Assembly: GCF_002838065.1 (NCBI RefSeq)
Contig: NZ_PIZU01000032.1
Coordinates: forward strand, 1-59,062
Direction of reading: 5' to 3'
Length of the DNA: 59,062 bases
Source of the DNA: Mycobacterium hubeiense
GTDB taxonomy: Bacteria; Actinomycetota; Actinomycetes; Mycobacteriales; Mycobacteriaceae
Shown here: piece after piece, positions 15,548 through 23,662 of the stretch
Position numbering within the stretch: the stretch's first letter is position 1
How the letters are laid out: each line of letters starts with the position of its first letter
The notes under the pieces: model-generated
Told to the model about the DNA's origin: nothing
The model's input: the letters and a program-made list of their open reading frames with translations, nothing else
The model's database searches: none
Program-made: the position numbers and the translations under genes

Positions 15548-16419
15548 GCCAATCCCCTCACCGTGCGTGTCGGCGGGCGCACGCCCTGGATCGACGCGAC
15601 CATCTCCAGTACGCGTCGGGTAGGCCCCACCTCGTGCACTCGGAACATGGCGGCTCCGGCGGCGGCTGCCAAAGCTGTCGCAGCCAGGGTGCCCTCCAGG
15701 CGTTCGGTCAAACCCACACCGAGAGTCTCCCCGACGAAGTCCTTGTTGCTCAGCGCCATCAGCACAGGCCATCCAGTGTTTACAAGGTCTTTTACGTGGC
15801 GCAACAAAGTAAGACCGTGGTAAGTGTTCTTGCCGAAATCGTGCGTCGGATCGATGAGCACGCGGTCGCGCGCCACGCCCGCCGCGACCGCCCGTTCCGC
15901 GGCCGCGGTCACTTCGGCGATCACGTCGTCGACGACGCCGCGTTCGGACGTGCCGTAGTGGACGCGGAAGGGCCGCGTACGCGGGGCCGCGCCACCGGTG
16001 TGCGAGCACACCAGCCCGGCACCGAATTCGGCGGCGACCTCGGCCAGGCCGGGGTCGGCGCCGCCCCAGGTGTCATTGATCAGGTCGGCGCCGGCCGCGC
16101 ACGCCTGTTTGGCCACCGCGGTGCGCCAGGTGTCGACGCTGATCAGCTGGTGGGGGTAGGCCTCGCGCAGCCACTCGATGAAGGGCACCACCCGGGCGAT
16201 TTCCTCGTCGGCGTCAACGGTCTCGCCCGGCCCGGCTTTGACGCCTCCGACGTCGATGACGTCGGCGCCCTCCTCGATGCCCCGGTGCACGGCCGCCATC
16301 GCCGCCTCGTCGGAGAAGGTGGCACCCCGGTCGTAGAACGAATCCGGTGTCCGGTTGACGATCGCCATGATCCAGGCGCGATCACCCGCCACCGGACGGC
16401 CACAGAAGGTCGACTGCAC
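15544..16419 (-). CDS. folP2: Dihydropteroate synthase homologue FolP2
   Basis: A 291-residue TIM-barrel protein of the DHPS family. MAIVNRTPDSFYDRG matches the DHPS loop, and DPTHDFGKNTYHGL the pterin-binding region, but loop 2 reads DVGGVKAGPGETV instead of the DIGGESTRPG of active enzymes, losing the Ser-Thr-Arg that holds pyrophosphate and p-aminobenzoate. M. tuberculosis FolP2 was reported to lack synthase activity, and this copy shares the deviation. It starts with GTG behind a leaderless-type -10. It is coupled to gpgS, so it may have another role in that pathway; this is inference. Confidence 0.92.
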   Translation of the reverse strand: MQSTFCGRPVAGDRAWIMAIVNRTPDSFYDRGATFSDEAAMAAVHRGIEEGADVIDVGGVKAGPGETVDADEEIARVVPFIEWLREAYPHQLISVDTWRTAVAKQACAAGADLINDTWGGADPGLAEVAAEFGAGLVCSHTGGAAPRTRPFRVHYGTSERGVVDDVIAEVTAAAERAVAAGVARDRVLIDPTHDFGKNTYHGLTLLRHVKDLVNTGWPVLMALSNKDFVGETLGVGLTERLEGTLAATALAAAAGAAMFRVHEVGPTRRVLEMVASIQGVRPPTRTVRGLA

Positions 16420-16432
16420 GCCTACCAGGCTA
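16420..16432 (-). promoter_or_regulatory. Predicted leaderless -10 box of folP2-gpgS
   Basis: On the minus strand TAGCCT (16432-16427) is followed by 7 nt and the GTG start of folP2. No ribosome site is present. Confidence 0.5.
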
Positions 16433-16439
16433 CGGGCCA

Positions 16440-16492
16440 GCGATTTCGGCGCGTCTGGTCGCGCTCAGCGCGACCCGGCGCGCCGAAATCGC
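16440..16492. repeat. Nested perfect palindromes between fadD6 and folP2
   Basis: Outer arms GCGATTTCGGCGCG (16440-16453) and the exact complement (16479-16492) enclose a second perfect hairpin, GGTCGCGCT (16457-16465) with AGCGCGACC (16467-16475) around a single base. The element starts one nt after the fadD6 stop on the minus strand. It is probably the fadD6 transcript end. The word ATTTCGGCGCG recurs at the window start and before glgC. Confidence 0.75.
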
Positions 16493-18271
16493 CTACTTCG
16501 GGCGTTTGCCGTCCTTCACTTCGTTCGGGTACTGCTCGTAGAACGGCACGTAGCCCTCGTCGCGCCCGGCCAGCACGTAAATCGGATCGTCGATATCGGG
16601 CCCGTAGCCCTCCTTGCGCAGATCGACCTTCTGACTCTTGAACGTCGACGTGTGCGCCAGCTCCTTGACCACCCGCACGAACAACGGCACCGCATAGCCG
16701 GGCAGATGGTCATAGACCGCCTTGGCCAGGCCCTTGCCGTCGAACTCCTCGCCGTCTTTGAGCTGGATCGCCGCCATGCCGGCGCGGCCGCCGACGTCGG
16801 GCACCTCCACGCCGAAGACCGTGCACTCCTCGACGGACGGATGAGTCGCGACGGCGGCTTCGACTTCGGTGGTGGCGACGTTCTCGCCCTTCCACCGGAA
16901 GGTGTCGCCGAGACGGTCGGTGAACGCGGCGTGGCCGAAGCCCTGCGAGCGCATCAGGTCGCCGGTGTTGAACCACACGTCGCCGTCGCGAAAAGCGTTG
17001 CGCACCAGCTTTTTCTCGGATGCCTCTTTGTCGGTGTAGCCGTCGAACGGCTGGAAGCTACTGACCTTGGACAGCAGCAGCCCGGGCTCGCCGCGACGGA
17101 CCTTGCGCAGCCGGCCATCCGGGCCGCGCACCGGCTCGCCGGTGTCGGGGTCGTACTCGACGAACGCCACCGGCGTCGGGCAGATGCCGGTGGACTTGTC
17201 GACGTTGAACACGTTGACAAACGCGGTGTTTCCCTCACTGGCACCGTAGAATTCGCACACCCGCTCGATGCCGAATCGCTCGGTGAACTCGTCCCAGATC
17301 GCCGGCCGCAGCCCGTTGCCGATGATCACCCGTACCTTGTGCTGACGATCGGTGGGCTTGGGCGGCTGGTTGAGCAGATACGCGCAGATCTCACCGATGT
17401 AAACGAACGCGGTTGCGTCGTAACGAATTACGTCGTCCCAAAACTTGGACGCCGAGAACGACTTGCCCAGCGCCAGCGTCGCACCCGCATTCAGCGCCGA
17501 GCCGACAGCCACCGTCAGCGCGTTGTTGTGGTACAGCGGCAGGCAGCAATACAGCGTGTCGTGGCTGTGCAGGCGCAACCCCAGACCGCCGAACCCGGCC
17601 AGGGCGCGCAGCCAGCGGTAGTGCGTCATCACGCTGGCCTTCGGCAGCCCGGTGGTACCCGAGGTGAAGATGTAGAACGCCTTGTCCTTCGCCAGCACCG
17701 CGGCGGTGGTGGCCGGATTACCCGTGGGCGCGGTGGCGGACAGCCGCTGCAACTCGTCGAGCGTCATCAAACCCGTGGTGTCGGCGCCGCTTTCGGTGAT
17801 CGCCTCGATCAGGTCGGTTTCGGCGACGACGGCCTTGGCGCCCAGCAGCCCGATGCTGTGGGCGAGCACCTTGCCGCGCTGGTGGTAGTTCAGCATGCCG
17901 GCGACCGCGCCGCATTTGACCACCGCCAGCATCAGCAGCACGGCGTCCGGCGAGTTGCGCAACATGATGCCGACGACGTCGCCGTGCCCGACACCACGCG
18001 CGGCCAGCACGGCGGCGTAGCGGTTGGCCGTCTCGTTGGCCTGCCGGTAGGTGATCTGCTGGTCGTCGAATTTGAGGAACACCCGATCGCCGTAGCGGGC
18101 CGCGCGCTCCTGGAACACCTTGCCGATCGACGTCTTGGCCGACGGCCGGGCCAAAAATCCGGTGAGTGCGCCACGCACGATGACGGGCGCGTCCATCAGC
18201 AAGCTGGGCACCTTGGTGGCGATGTCGAGCAGCCCGACGCTGCTGCGGGTCCCCGATTTCTGGTCGGTCAT
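16493..18271 (-). CDS. fadD6: Long-chain acyl-CoA synthetase FadD6 (FATP type)
   Basis: A 592-residue AMP-forming acyl-CoA ligase of the very-long-chain/FATP subgroup. AFYIFTSGTTGLPKASVMTH is the AMP-binding P-loop, CEFYGASEGNTAFVNVF contains the A5-type motif, WFNTGDLMRSQGFGHAAFTD the adenylate-binding Asp, and DRLGDTFRWKGENVATTEVE the hinge. The ATG at 18271 is preceded by GGAGGGG; a longer frame begins at a GTG upstream. It would activate imported fatty acids for storage or degradation. The gene is followed at once by a perfect nested palindrome, and lies 31 nt after the LOG gene on the same strand, as in Rv1205-Rv1206. Confidence 0.95.
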   Translation of the reverse strand: MTDQKSGTRSSVGLLDIATKVPSLLMDAPVIVRGALTGFLARPSAKTSIGKVFQERAARYGDRVFLKFDDQQITYRQANETANRYAAVLAARGVGHGDVVGIMLRNSPDAVLLMLAVVKCGAVAGMLNYHQRGKVLAHSIGLLGAKAVVAETDLIEAITESGADTTGLMTLDELQRLSATAPTGNPATTAAVLAKDKAFYIFTSGTTGLPKASVMTHYRWLRALAGFGGLGLRLHSHDTLYCCLPLYHNNALTVAVGSALNAGATLALGKSFSASKFWDDVIRYDATAFVYIGEICAYLLNQPPKPTDRQHKVRVIIGNGLRPAIWDEFTERFGIERVCEFYGASEGNTAFVNVFNVDKSTGICPTPVAFVEYDPDTGEPVRGPDGRLRKVRRGEPGLLLSKVSSFQPFDGYTDKEASEKKLVRNAFRDGDVWFNTGDLMRSQGFGHAAFTDRLGDTFRWKGENVATTEVEAAVATHPSVEECTVFGVEVPDVGGRAGMAAIQLKDGEEFDGKGLAKAVYDHLPGYAVPLFVRVVKELAHTSTFKSQKVDLRKEGYGPDIDDPIYVLAGRDEGYVPFYEQYPNEVKDGKRPK

Positions 18272-18302
18272 GCGGCCAATCCCCTCCTGTGTCGGACTCA
18301 CC

Positions 18303-18881
18303 CTAGCGGCGCAGGTGATCGACATCACCCGGGGGCGAGGTCGCCGCTATTGCCGCGTCGACGTCGGCGACGACGACCAACCGGTCCATCGCGGCCGGGT
18401 TGACATAGCCGGTGTCGACCAGACCCCGCAGCCAGGCCAGCAGACCGTCGTAGTGCCCCAGCGGGTCGAGCATGACCAGCGGTTTGTCATGCATACCCAG
18501 GTAGCCCGCCGTCCACGCTTCGAAGAACTCCTCGAGCGTGCCGATCCCGCCCGGCAACGCGATGAACGCGTCGGCCCGATCCTCCATCACCTGCTTACGT
18601 TCGCGCATGGTGTCGGTGACGATCAGCTCGTCGGCTTCGGTATCGGCAAGCTCACGGTGCACCAGCGCCTTCGGGATGACACCGACGGTGCGGCCGTTTC
18701 GGGCCCGCGCTCCGCCGGCCAACGCGCCCATCGCCGAGACGTTGCCGCCGCCCGACACCAGCGTCCAGCCGTTCTCGGCGATGGCTTCGCCCACTTGGCT
18801 CGCCAGCGCCAGCAGCTCCGGATGCGTAGGGCCCGACGCGCAGTAGACACAGACAGCCCATGCTCGGGGTTCTCCAGACAC
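18303..18881 (-). CDS. LOG-family cytokinin riboside 5'-monophosphate phosphoribohydrolase
   Basis: A 192-residue Rossmann protein of the TIGR00730/LOG family. VCVYCASGPTHPE at the N-terminus, LVSGGGNVSAMGALAGGA in the middle and the diagnostic ADAFIALPGGIGTLEEFFEA are all present; MRERKQVMEDRADA supplies the conserved Arg and Glu. The family releases a free base from nucleoside monophosphates and gives cytokinins; the M. tuberculosis protein Rv1205 was shown to do so. Starts with GTG, leaderless-type. It is divergent from the ATPase gene with a 36 nt spacer. Confidence 0.93.
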   Translation of the reverse strand: MSGEPRAWAVCVYCASGPTHPELLALASQVGEAIAENGWTLVSGGGNVSAMGALAGGARARNGRTVGVIPKALVHRELADTEADELIVTDTMRERKQVMEDRADAFIALPGGIGTLEEFFEAWTAGYLGMHDKPLVMLDPLGHYDGLLAWLRGLVDTGYVNPAAMDRLVVVADVDAAIAATSPPGDVDHLRR

Positions 18882-18917
18882 CTCACCAACTTAGTGGTGT
18901 GCTCATATGATCCGGCG
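18882..18917. promoter_or_regulatory. Compact divergent leaderless promoters (LOG / LAL-like ATPase)
   Basis: Minus strand: TAAGTT (18893-18888), 6 nt, then the GTG of the LOG gene at 18881. Plus strand: TATGAT (18906-18911), 6 nt, then the GTG at 18918. Neither start has a ribosome site. The two -10 boxes are 12 nt apart, so polymerases would exclude each other. Confidence 0.6.
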
Positions 18918-21014
18918 GTGCCTGTTGAGTGGGTGACCGCGCCGCAGGAGCCGACGCTTGAACTGCTCACCGCCGGTGTGCGCGAAGGGGTCGGCGCCGT
19001 GCTGATCGGACCCGCCGGTGTCGGCAAGACCTCGCTGGCACGCTTGGCGTTCGACCGGCTGCGACCGGAATTCGGTCGGGCCGGCTGGGTCACCGGGACG
19101 GCGTCGTCGGCGGCGGTGCCGTTCGGCGCGTTCGTGGACCTCGTCGACGTGCCTGTGGCGGGCAAGACGGCGGCGGTGTTGCGCGTCGCGCGAGAGGCGA
19201 TGGCCGGGATGCTGCTGGTCGTCGACGACGCGCATCTGCTGGACACGCTCTCGGCGACGCTGGTGTATCAGTTGGCGGTCGGCGGCAACTGCCGCCTGAT
19301 CGTCACGGTCGGATCGGAAGGCCCTGTACCCGAGGCTATTTCATCGCTGTGGCGTAACGACGTGCTGGCCCGCGTCGACGTCGAGCCGCCTGGCCACGAG
19401 GTCAGCCGGCTGGCCACCCAGGCGTCGGAGTACATCGACGAGTTGCCCGCGTCGGTGCGGCGGGCGCTGCAGTACTTGGCCGTCGCGGACCCGCTGTCGC
19501 GGGCCGATCTTGACGCGCTGGCGGGGCACGAGGCCGTCGAGCAGGCGGTGGTGTCCGGCGTGATCACCGTCGACGGCTCCGTGGCGCGCTGCGCGCATCC
19601 GCTGTACGGCGAGGCCATCCGCGACGCGCTGGGCGGGCCCGAGCTGCGTCGGCTGCGCACGGAAGTAGTCACGCAGTTGCCCGAGCCTCGAGGCGTCGTG
19701 AGCTGGTTGCGGCTGGCGGTGCTGGCGTTGGACAGTGACGCGCCGCGACCGGTCGACGAGGTGGTCGCCGCCGCGGAGGAGGCGCTGCGGCTGGGCGACC
19801 TCGAGTTGAGTGAGCGGCTCGGGCACTCTGCGGTACAGCGCGGTGCGGGCCTGCGCGCGCGGCTGGTGCTCGGGTATGCGTTGGCATGGCAGGGCCGCGG
19901 GCGCGAGGCCGACGCGGTGCTGGACGAGGTCGACCCCGCCGGGCTCTCCGAGGTCGAGCTGATGCAGTGGGCGCTTCCACGGGCGGCCAATCAGTTCTGG
20001 ATGCGCTCGGAGCCGGAGCGGGCCAGCGCATTCCTGCGGACGATGCGGGGGCGGGTGTCGTCGCTGGCCGCGCGCACCACGCTCGACGCGCTGTCGGCGA
20101 CGTTCGCGATGAACACGGGTAGCCCGCGACGGGCCATGGAGATCGCCGAGGACGTGCTGGCGTCACCGGCCGCCGACGACACGGCCATCGGCTGGGCCGC
20201 GGCCGCCGCGGCGCTGAGCTGTGCGCGGATGGGCCGGTTCGCCGAGGTCGACGCGCTGGCCGACCGGGCGATGGAGGCGCACCACCCGGGATTGCTGCGG
20301 TTCACCAGCGGATTCGGGCAGACGACGACGTTGCTGCTGTCGGGCGAGCTGGACCGGGCCGAGGCGTTGGCCCGGCAGCTCACGGAGTTCGCGCAGTTCC
20401 AGCAGCCCGGCCGCGCAATCGGCGACGTGCTGCTGGCCGACGTGTTGATCGCGCGCGGCGAGTTGGACCAGGCCGTGGCGCTGTTGCGGGAGGCGGCCGC
20501 GACGCTGGCGCCGACCGGCTATTCGTGGGGGCCGCTGGCGTCGATGCTGTTGGCGCAGGCATTGGGTCAGCAGTGCGTGCCCGTCGAGGCGGGAAAAGCG
20601 TTGTCCCGTGCCGAGTCTCGGCATGGCCTCAAGTCGATGCTGTTTGCGCCCGAGCTGGCGCTGGCGCGTGCGTGGACGCTTGCTGCGCGTCGGGATTCGG
20701 TGGGCGCCGTCGCCGCCGCGCGGGAAGCGGCGAGGGCCGCCGAGCGTGGCGGCCAGTCGGCGGTGGCGCTACGGGCCCTGCACGACGCAGTGCGGTTGGG
20801 TGACGCCCGCGCGGGTGATGCAATTGCGCGGCTCGGCGTCGAGTGCGCGTTCGGGCGGCTGGCCCTGGATCATGCCCGCGCGCTGGGCGACGCGAGTGCG
20901 TTGGAGGAGGTTTCGTCGCGGTTCGCCGCTCTAGGCATGCGAGGGGCGGCCGCCGATGCGGCCGCCCAGGCCGCATCCGCTAAGGGGTTGATTACCCCCG
21001 ATATACGCGAGTGA
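18918..21014 (+). CDS. AAA/STAND-type ATPase, LAL-like but without a C-terminal HTH
   Basis: A 698-residue protein. Walker A LIGPAGVGKTSLARLAF is near residues 33-50 and Walker B LLVVDDAHLL near 100, followed by a NB-ARC-like region and long alpha-helical repeats rich in Ala, Leu and Arg (TPR-like). LAL regulators have this layout but end in a LuxR DNA-binding domain; here the protein stops at SAKGLITPDIRE with no such motif and none in the next 120 nt. The GTG at 18918 is chosen because a -10 box lies exactly 6 nt upstream; the long open frame before it is antisense of fadD6 and LOG. Equivalent position to Rv1204c. Confidence 0.8.
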   Translation: MPVEWVTAPQEPTLELLTAGVREGVGAVLIGPAGVGKTSLARLAFDRLRPEFGRAGWVTGTASSAAVPFGAFVDLVDVPVAGKTAAVLRVAREAMAGMLLVVDDAHLLDTLSATLVYQLAVGGNCRLIVTVGSEGPVPEAISSLWRNDVLARVDVEPPGHEVSRLATQASEYIDELPASVRRALQYLAVADPLSRADLDALAGHEAVEQAVVSGVITVDGSVARCAHPLYGEAIRDALGGPELRRLRTEVVTQLPEPRGVVSWLRLAVLALDSDAPRPVDEVVAAAEEALRLGDLELSERLGHSAVQRGAGLRARLVLGYALAWQGRGREADAVLDEVDPAGLSEVELMQWALPRAANQFWMRSEPERASAFLRTMRGRVSSLAARTTLDALSATFAMNTGSPRRAMEIAEDVLASPAADDTAIGWAAAAAALSCARMGRFAEVDALADRAMEAHHPGLLRFTSGFGQTTTLLLSGELDRAEALARQLTEFAQFQQPGRAIGDVLLADVLIARGELDQAVALLREAAATLAPTGYSWGPLASMLLAQALGQQCVPVEAGKALSRAESRHGLKSMLFAPELALARAWTLAARRDSVGAVAAAREAARAAERGGQSAVALRALHDAVRLGDARAGDAIARLGVECAFGRLALDHARALGDASALEEVSSRFAALGMRGAAADAAAQAASAKGLITPDIRE

Positions 21015-21067
21015 TCAACACGCTAAGACTCCACTGTTGCAGCGCTCGCGCTGACATAAACAGTGCA

Positions 21068-21094
21068 TTGACCTCCTTCGAACAACCGTAGAAT
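21068..21094 (+). promoter_or_regulatory. Predicted promoter of the ESX-substrate gene
   Basis: TTGACC (21068-21073) and TAGAAT (21089-21094) are separated by 15 nt, shorter than ideal. Transcription would start near 21101, giving a leader of about 37 nt that carries GAAGGAG before the ATG at 21138. Confidence 0.4.
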
Positions 21095-21137
21095 TGTTTG
21101 CCAGCTGCAAAAAGAAGGCGAAGGAGCAATCCCGGCG

Positions 21138-21914
21138 ATGAGTGAAAACCTGTTCGTGCAGACCGACGGGCTGCGGACGTTTTCGCAGACGCATTCCAAC
21201 ATCGCGTCGGGCATCTCCCAATTGACGGGCGCGGTGGCGTCGGGCGTGGAGACTTCGCACGGACCGATTGCGTCGGCGGTGAGCACAGCACTCAACGGGC
21301 TTCTCGGTGCCCGCGACGGCACCATCCAAACCACCGCGACCAGCGGCAGCACTCTGTCGGAGCTGCTGCAGAAGGCCGCGCAAGCATACGAGCGCGGCGA
21401 CCAGCGCAGCGGCGACAAACTCAAGGCCGCGGCCGACGCGATGCAAGGCTCGCCCGGAACGTCCACAGGCGGGGCGCCCGGTGCGACGAGCGCCGCGGGC
21501 AATCCCGCCGCCGGGGGCGCCGATTCTATGGGCCAGATGATGGGTCAGGTGGGACAACAGGTCGGGCAGCTGGGTCAGTCGATCGCTGCGCCGCTGGCGG
21601 GGATGGCCCAAGGGCTGGCGCAGATGCCTCAGACGGTCATGCAGGGCGTGCAGGGGATCGTTCAAACGGCCACCCAGGCGGCAGGATCGGGTCAAGCGAA
21701 AGACCTCGGCGCCCGGGTGCCGGACGCCGGACGGCCCGAGGCGGCCGGACCTGGCGAGAACGCACCACGCGAAACCTCCGAAAAAGAACAGGTAAAAGAC
21801 CAGGTATCCGAGCAGCGCGATCAGGCACAGCCCGGCGAGAACACGCGCGAGGCCGCGCCGGTGCCGCCGCTGCAACGGGCCGAACCCGCGCAGACGCGCC
21901 CGCAGGCGGATTAG
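21138..21914 (+). CDS. EspC-like type VII (ESX) secretion target
   Basis: A 258-residue protein. The first 90 residues are a WXG100-type helical hairpin of the EspC/DUF2580 kind: LFVQTDGLRTFSQTHSNIA, then a second helix ending in AQAYERGD, where Y84-x3-D88 is the general ESX export signal YxxxD. The middle is Gly/Ala/Met/Gln-rich (GQMMGQVGQQVGQLGQS) and the C-terminus is disordered and charged. GAAGGAG lies upstream. It is not near an ESX core locus. It follows the LAL-like ATPase on the same strand with its own promoter and overlaps the convergent ABC-F gene by 4 nt. Confidence 0.8.
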   Translation: MSENLFVQTDGLRTFSQTHSNIASGISQLTGAVASGVETSHGPIASAVSTALNGLLGARDGTIQTTATSGSTLSELLQKAAQAYERGDQRSGDKLKAAADAMQGSPGTSTGGAPGATSAAGNPAAGGADSMGQMMGQVGQQVGQLGQSIAAPLAGMAQGLAQMPQTVMQGVQGIVQTATQAAGSGQAKDLGARVPDAGRPEAAGPGENAPRETSEKEQVKDQVSEQRDQAQPGENTREAAPVPPLQRAEPAQTRPQAD

Positions 21915-23521
21915 CGCGACGCCAACTCTCCGTCTGCCAGCCGCAGCCGCCGATCGATGCCGATCTCGGCGAGAAAACGTTCGTCGTGGCTGACCACGAC
22001 GAACGCACCCTCGTAGGCGTTCAGCGCCGATTCCAGCTGTCCGACGCTGACTAAATCGAGGTTGTTCGTCGGTTCGTCGAGCAGCAGCAGTTGCGGCGCC
22101 GGTTCGGCGTAGAGCACGCACGCCAGCGTCGCGCGCAACCGTTCGCCACCGGAGAGCGCGGACACCGGCAGATGAATCCGGTCGCCGCGGAACCGGAACT
22201 GCGCCAGCAGATGCATCCGTCGCGTGTGCGAGAGGCTCGGCGCATACGCAGCAAGGTTTTCCGCGACGGTGCGGTCGTCGTCGAGCAGGTCCAGCCGCTG
22301 CGAAAGGTAGGCGATACGGCCGTCGGCCCGCTGGACGGTGCCGGCGTCTGGCCGCACGGCGCCGTGGATCAGCCGCAGCAGCGTCGACTTGCCCGCACCG
22401 TTGGGGCCGGTCAGCGCGATTCGCTCCGGTCCGCGGATAGACAGGTCAATGCCGTTGTCGGCGAATAACTTCCGCTCCCCACGACAGACCTGAAGACCTT
22501 CACCGCTGAACAGCGTGCGCCCCGCCGGCACATTGGTGTCGGGCAGTTCCAAGACGATCGCATCGTCGTCGCGCAGCGCCCGTTCGGCATCGTCGAGCCG
22601 CGACCGCATTTCCTCAATCCTCTTGGCGTGCACCTCATCGGAGCGGCCCGCACTCTCCTGCGCGTTGCGCTTGAGTTGGCCCGCGACGATCTTCGGCAGC
22701 CCGGCGTCCTTGACGTTGCGTGCGGCCGTGCTCGCGCGCCGGGCGGCGCGTTCGCGGGCCTGTTGACGCTGTCGCTTCTCGCGTTTGAGCTGCTGCTCGG
22801 CATTGCGGACGTGGTTCTGTGCCGCCCGCTGGGCGGCCTCAACCGCGTTCTCGTAGCCGGTGAAATTGCCGCCGTAGAAGAGGATTTCGCCGCGATGGAG
22901 CTCGGCGATGCGGTCCATCCGGTCCAGCAGGACACGGTCGTGGCTCACCAGCAGCAGGCAGCCGGTGAAGTCATCGAGCGCGCCGTAGAGCCTGCGGCGG
23001 GCATCGAGATCGAGGTTGTTGGTGGGCTCGTCGAGCAGCAACACGTCGGGCCGTTTCAGCAACTCCGCCGCCAGCCCAAGCGAGACGACCTCTCCTCCGG
23101 AGAGTGTGCCCAGCCGACGCTCCAGCGCGATATCGCCGAGGCCAAGCCGGTCCAGCTGTGCGCGGGTGCGCTCCTCGATATCCCAGTCGTCGCCGATGTC
23201 GGCGAACACCTTCTCGTCGGCATCGCCGGCGGCCAGCGCGTCGAGCGCGTCGAGCACCCGCTTGACGCCCAGCACCTCAGCCACGGTCCGCTCGGCGTCA
23301 AACGGCAACGTCTGCGGCAGATAACCGACCCGCCCGTCGACGACCACCGATCCGGACGTCGGCCGGCACTCACCGGCAATCAGCTTGAGCAGGGTGCTCT
23401 TGCCGGCGCCGTTCGGCGCGACGAGACCGGTGCGGCCAGCACCCACGGTGAAGGACAGATCCTGGAACAACGCGGTGTCGTCGGGCCAGGCAAATGACAG
23501 ATTCGAACAGGTAATAGACAT
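21911..23521 (-). CDS. ABC-F family ribosome-associated ATPase
   Basis: A 536-residue soluble protein with two fused ABC ATPase domains and no membrane segment. Walker A motifs are APNGAGKST near residue 37 and GPNGAGKST near 370; LSGGE signatures and LLLDEPTNNLDL Walker B motifs occur in both. The linker (about 215-300) is the long charged coiled coil that ABC-F proteins insert in the ribosomal E site (LKREKRQRQQARERAARRA). Such proteins either protect ribosomes from antibiotics or relieve stalling. The leader region before the start looks like an attenuator, favouring an antibiotic-response role. Confidence 0.93.
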   Translation of the reverse strand: MSITCSNLSFAWPDDTALFQDLSFTVGAGRTGLVAPNGAGKSTLLKLIAGECRPTSGSVVVDGRVGYLPQTLPFDAERTVAEVLGVKRVLDALDALAAGDADEKVFADIGDDWDIEERTRAQLDRLGLGDIALERRLGTLSGGEVVSLGLAAELLKRPDVLLLDEPTNNLDLDARRRLYGALDDFTGCLLLVSHDRVLLDRMDRIAELHRGEILFYGGNFTGYENAVEAAQRAAQNHVRNAEQQLKREKRQRQQARERAARRASTAARNVKDAGLPKIVAGQLKRNAQESAGRSDEVHAKRIEEMRSRLDDAERALRDDDAIVLELPDTNVPAGRTLFSGEGLQVCRGERKLFADNGIDLSIRGPERIALTGPNGAGKSTLLRLIHGAVRPDAGTVQRADGRIAYLSQRLDLLDDDRTVAENLAAYAPSLSHTRRMHLLAQFRFRGDRIHLPVSALSGGERLRATLACVLYAEPAPQLLLLDEPTNNLDLVSVGQLESALNAYEGAFVVVSHDERFLAEIGIDRRLRLADGELASR

Positions 23522-23662
23522 GCGAGAGAACTCTCGTGACGAGGGTAGGGACGGCTGATGGCTCCGGGATCAACGGGATCAACCGGAGATGTCGTCTCCC
23601 CGCATGTCTTCAGCCCACCTCAATCGGTCAATAACTCGCAACGACCATGGTAGTAACGCCCG
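23522..23662 (-). promoter_or_regulatory. ABC-F leader with alternative hairpins
   Basis: Reading the minus strand 5' to 3': a short ORF starts at 23605; GGAGA (23599-23595) can pair with TCTCC (23589-23585), or the overlapping CTCCGG (23588-23583) can pair with CCGGAG (23567-23562), so the two stems exclude each other. A third perfect hairpin, CGAGAG-TT-CTCTCG (23536-23523), ends one nt before the ABC-F ATG and contains the only purine-rich stretch. GGGATCAAC is directly repeated in the loop region. This is the layout of a translation-coupled attenuator. Confidence 0.5.
23579..23605 (-). CDS. Candidate 8-residue leader peptide of the ABC-F gene
   Basis: ATG at 23605 opens an 8-codon ORF, MRGDDISG, stopping with TGA at 23581-23579. 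GAAG lies 3 nt and GAGGTGGG about 10 nt upstream as possible ribosome sites. Its codons cover the first leader hairpin and the 5' arm of the second, so a ribosome stalled in it would change which stem forms. It ends 57 nt before the ABC-F start. Very short ORFs arise by chance; only the position makes this one notable. Confidence 0.35.
   Translation of the reverse strand: MRGDDISG

Noticed and set aside
16355..18403. 682-codon plus-strand frame opposite fadD6
   Set aside because: Antisense of a clear acyl-CoA synthetase with strong motifs; high GC keeps antisense frames open.
18120..18917. N-terminal extension of the LAL-like ATPase
   Set aside because: This region is antisense of fadD6 and LOG, and a -10 box is placed exactly for the GTG at 18918.
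21015..22121. Minus-strand 368-codon frame opposite the ESX substrate
   Set aside because: No domain, Arg-rich, antisense to a gene with ribosome site and ESX signal.
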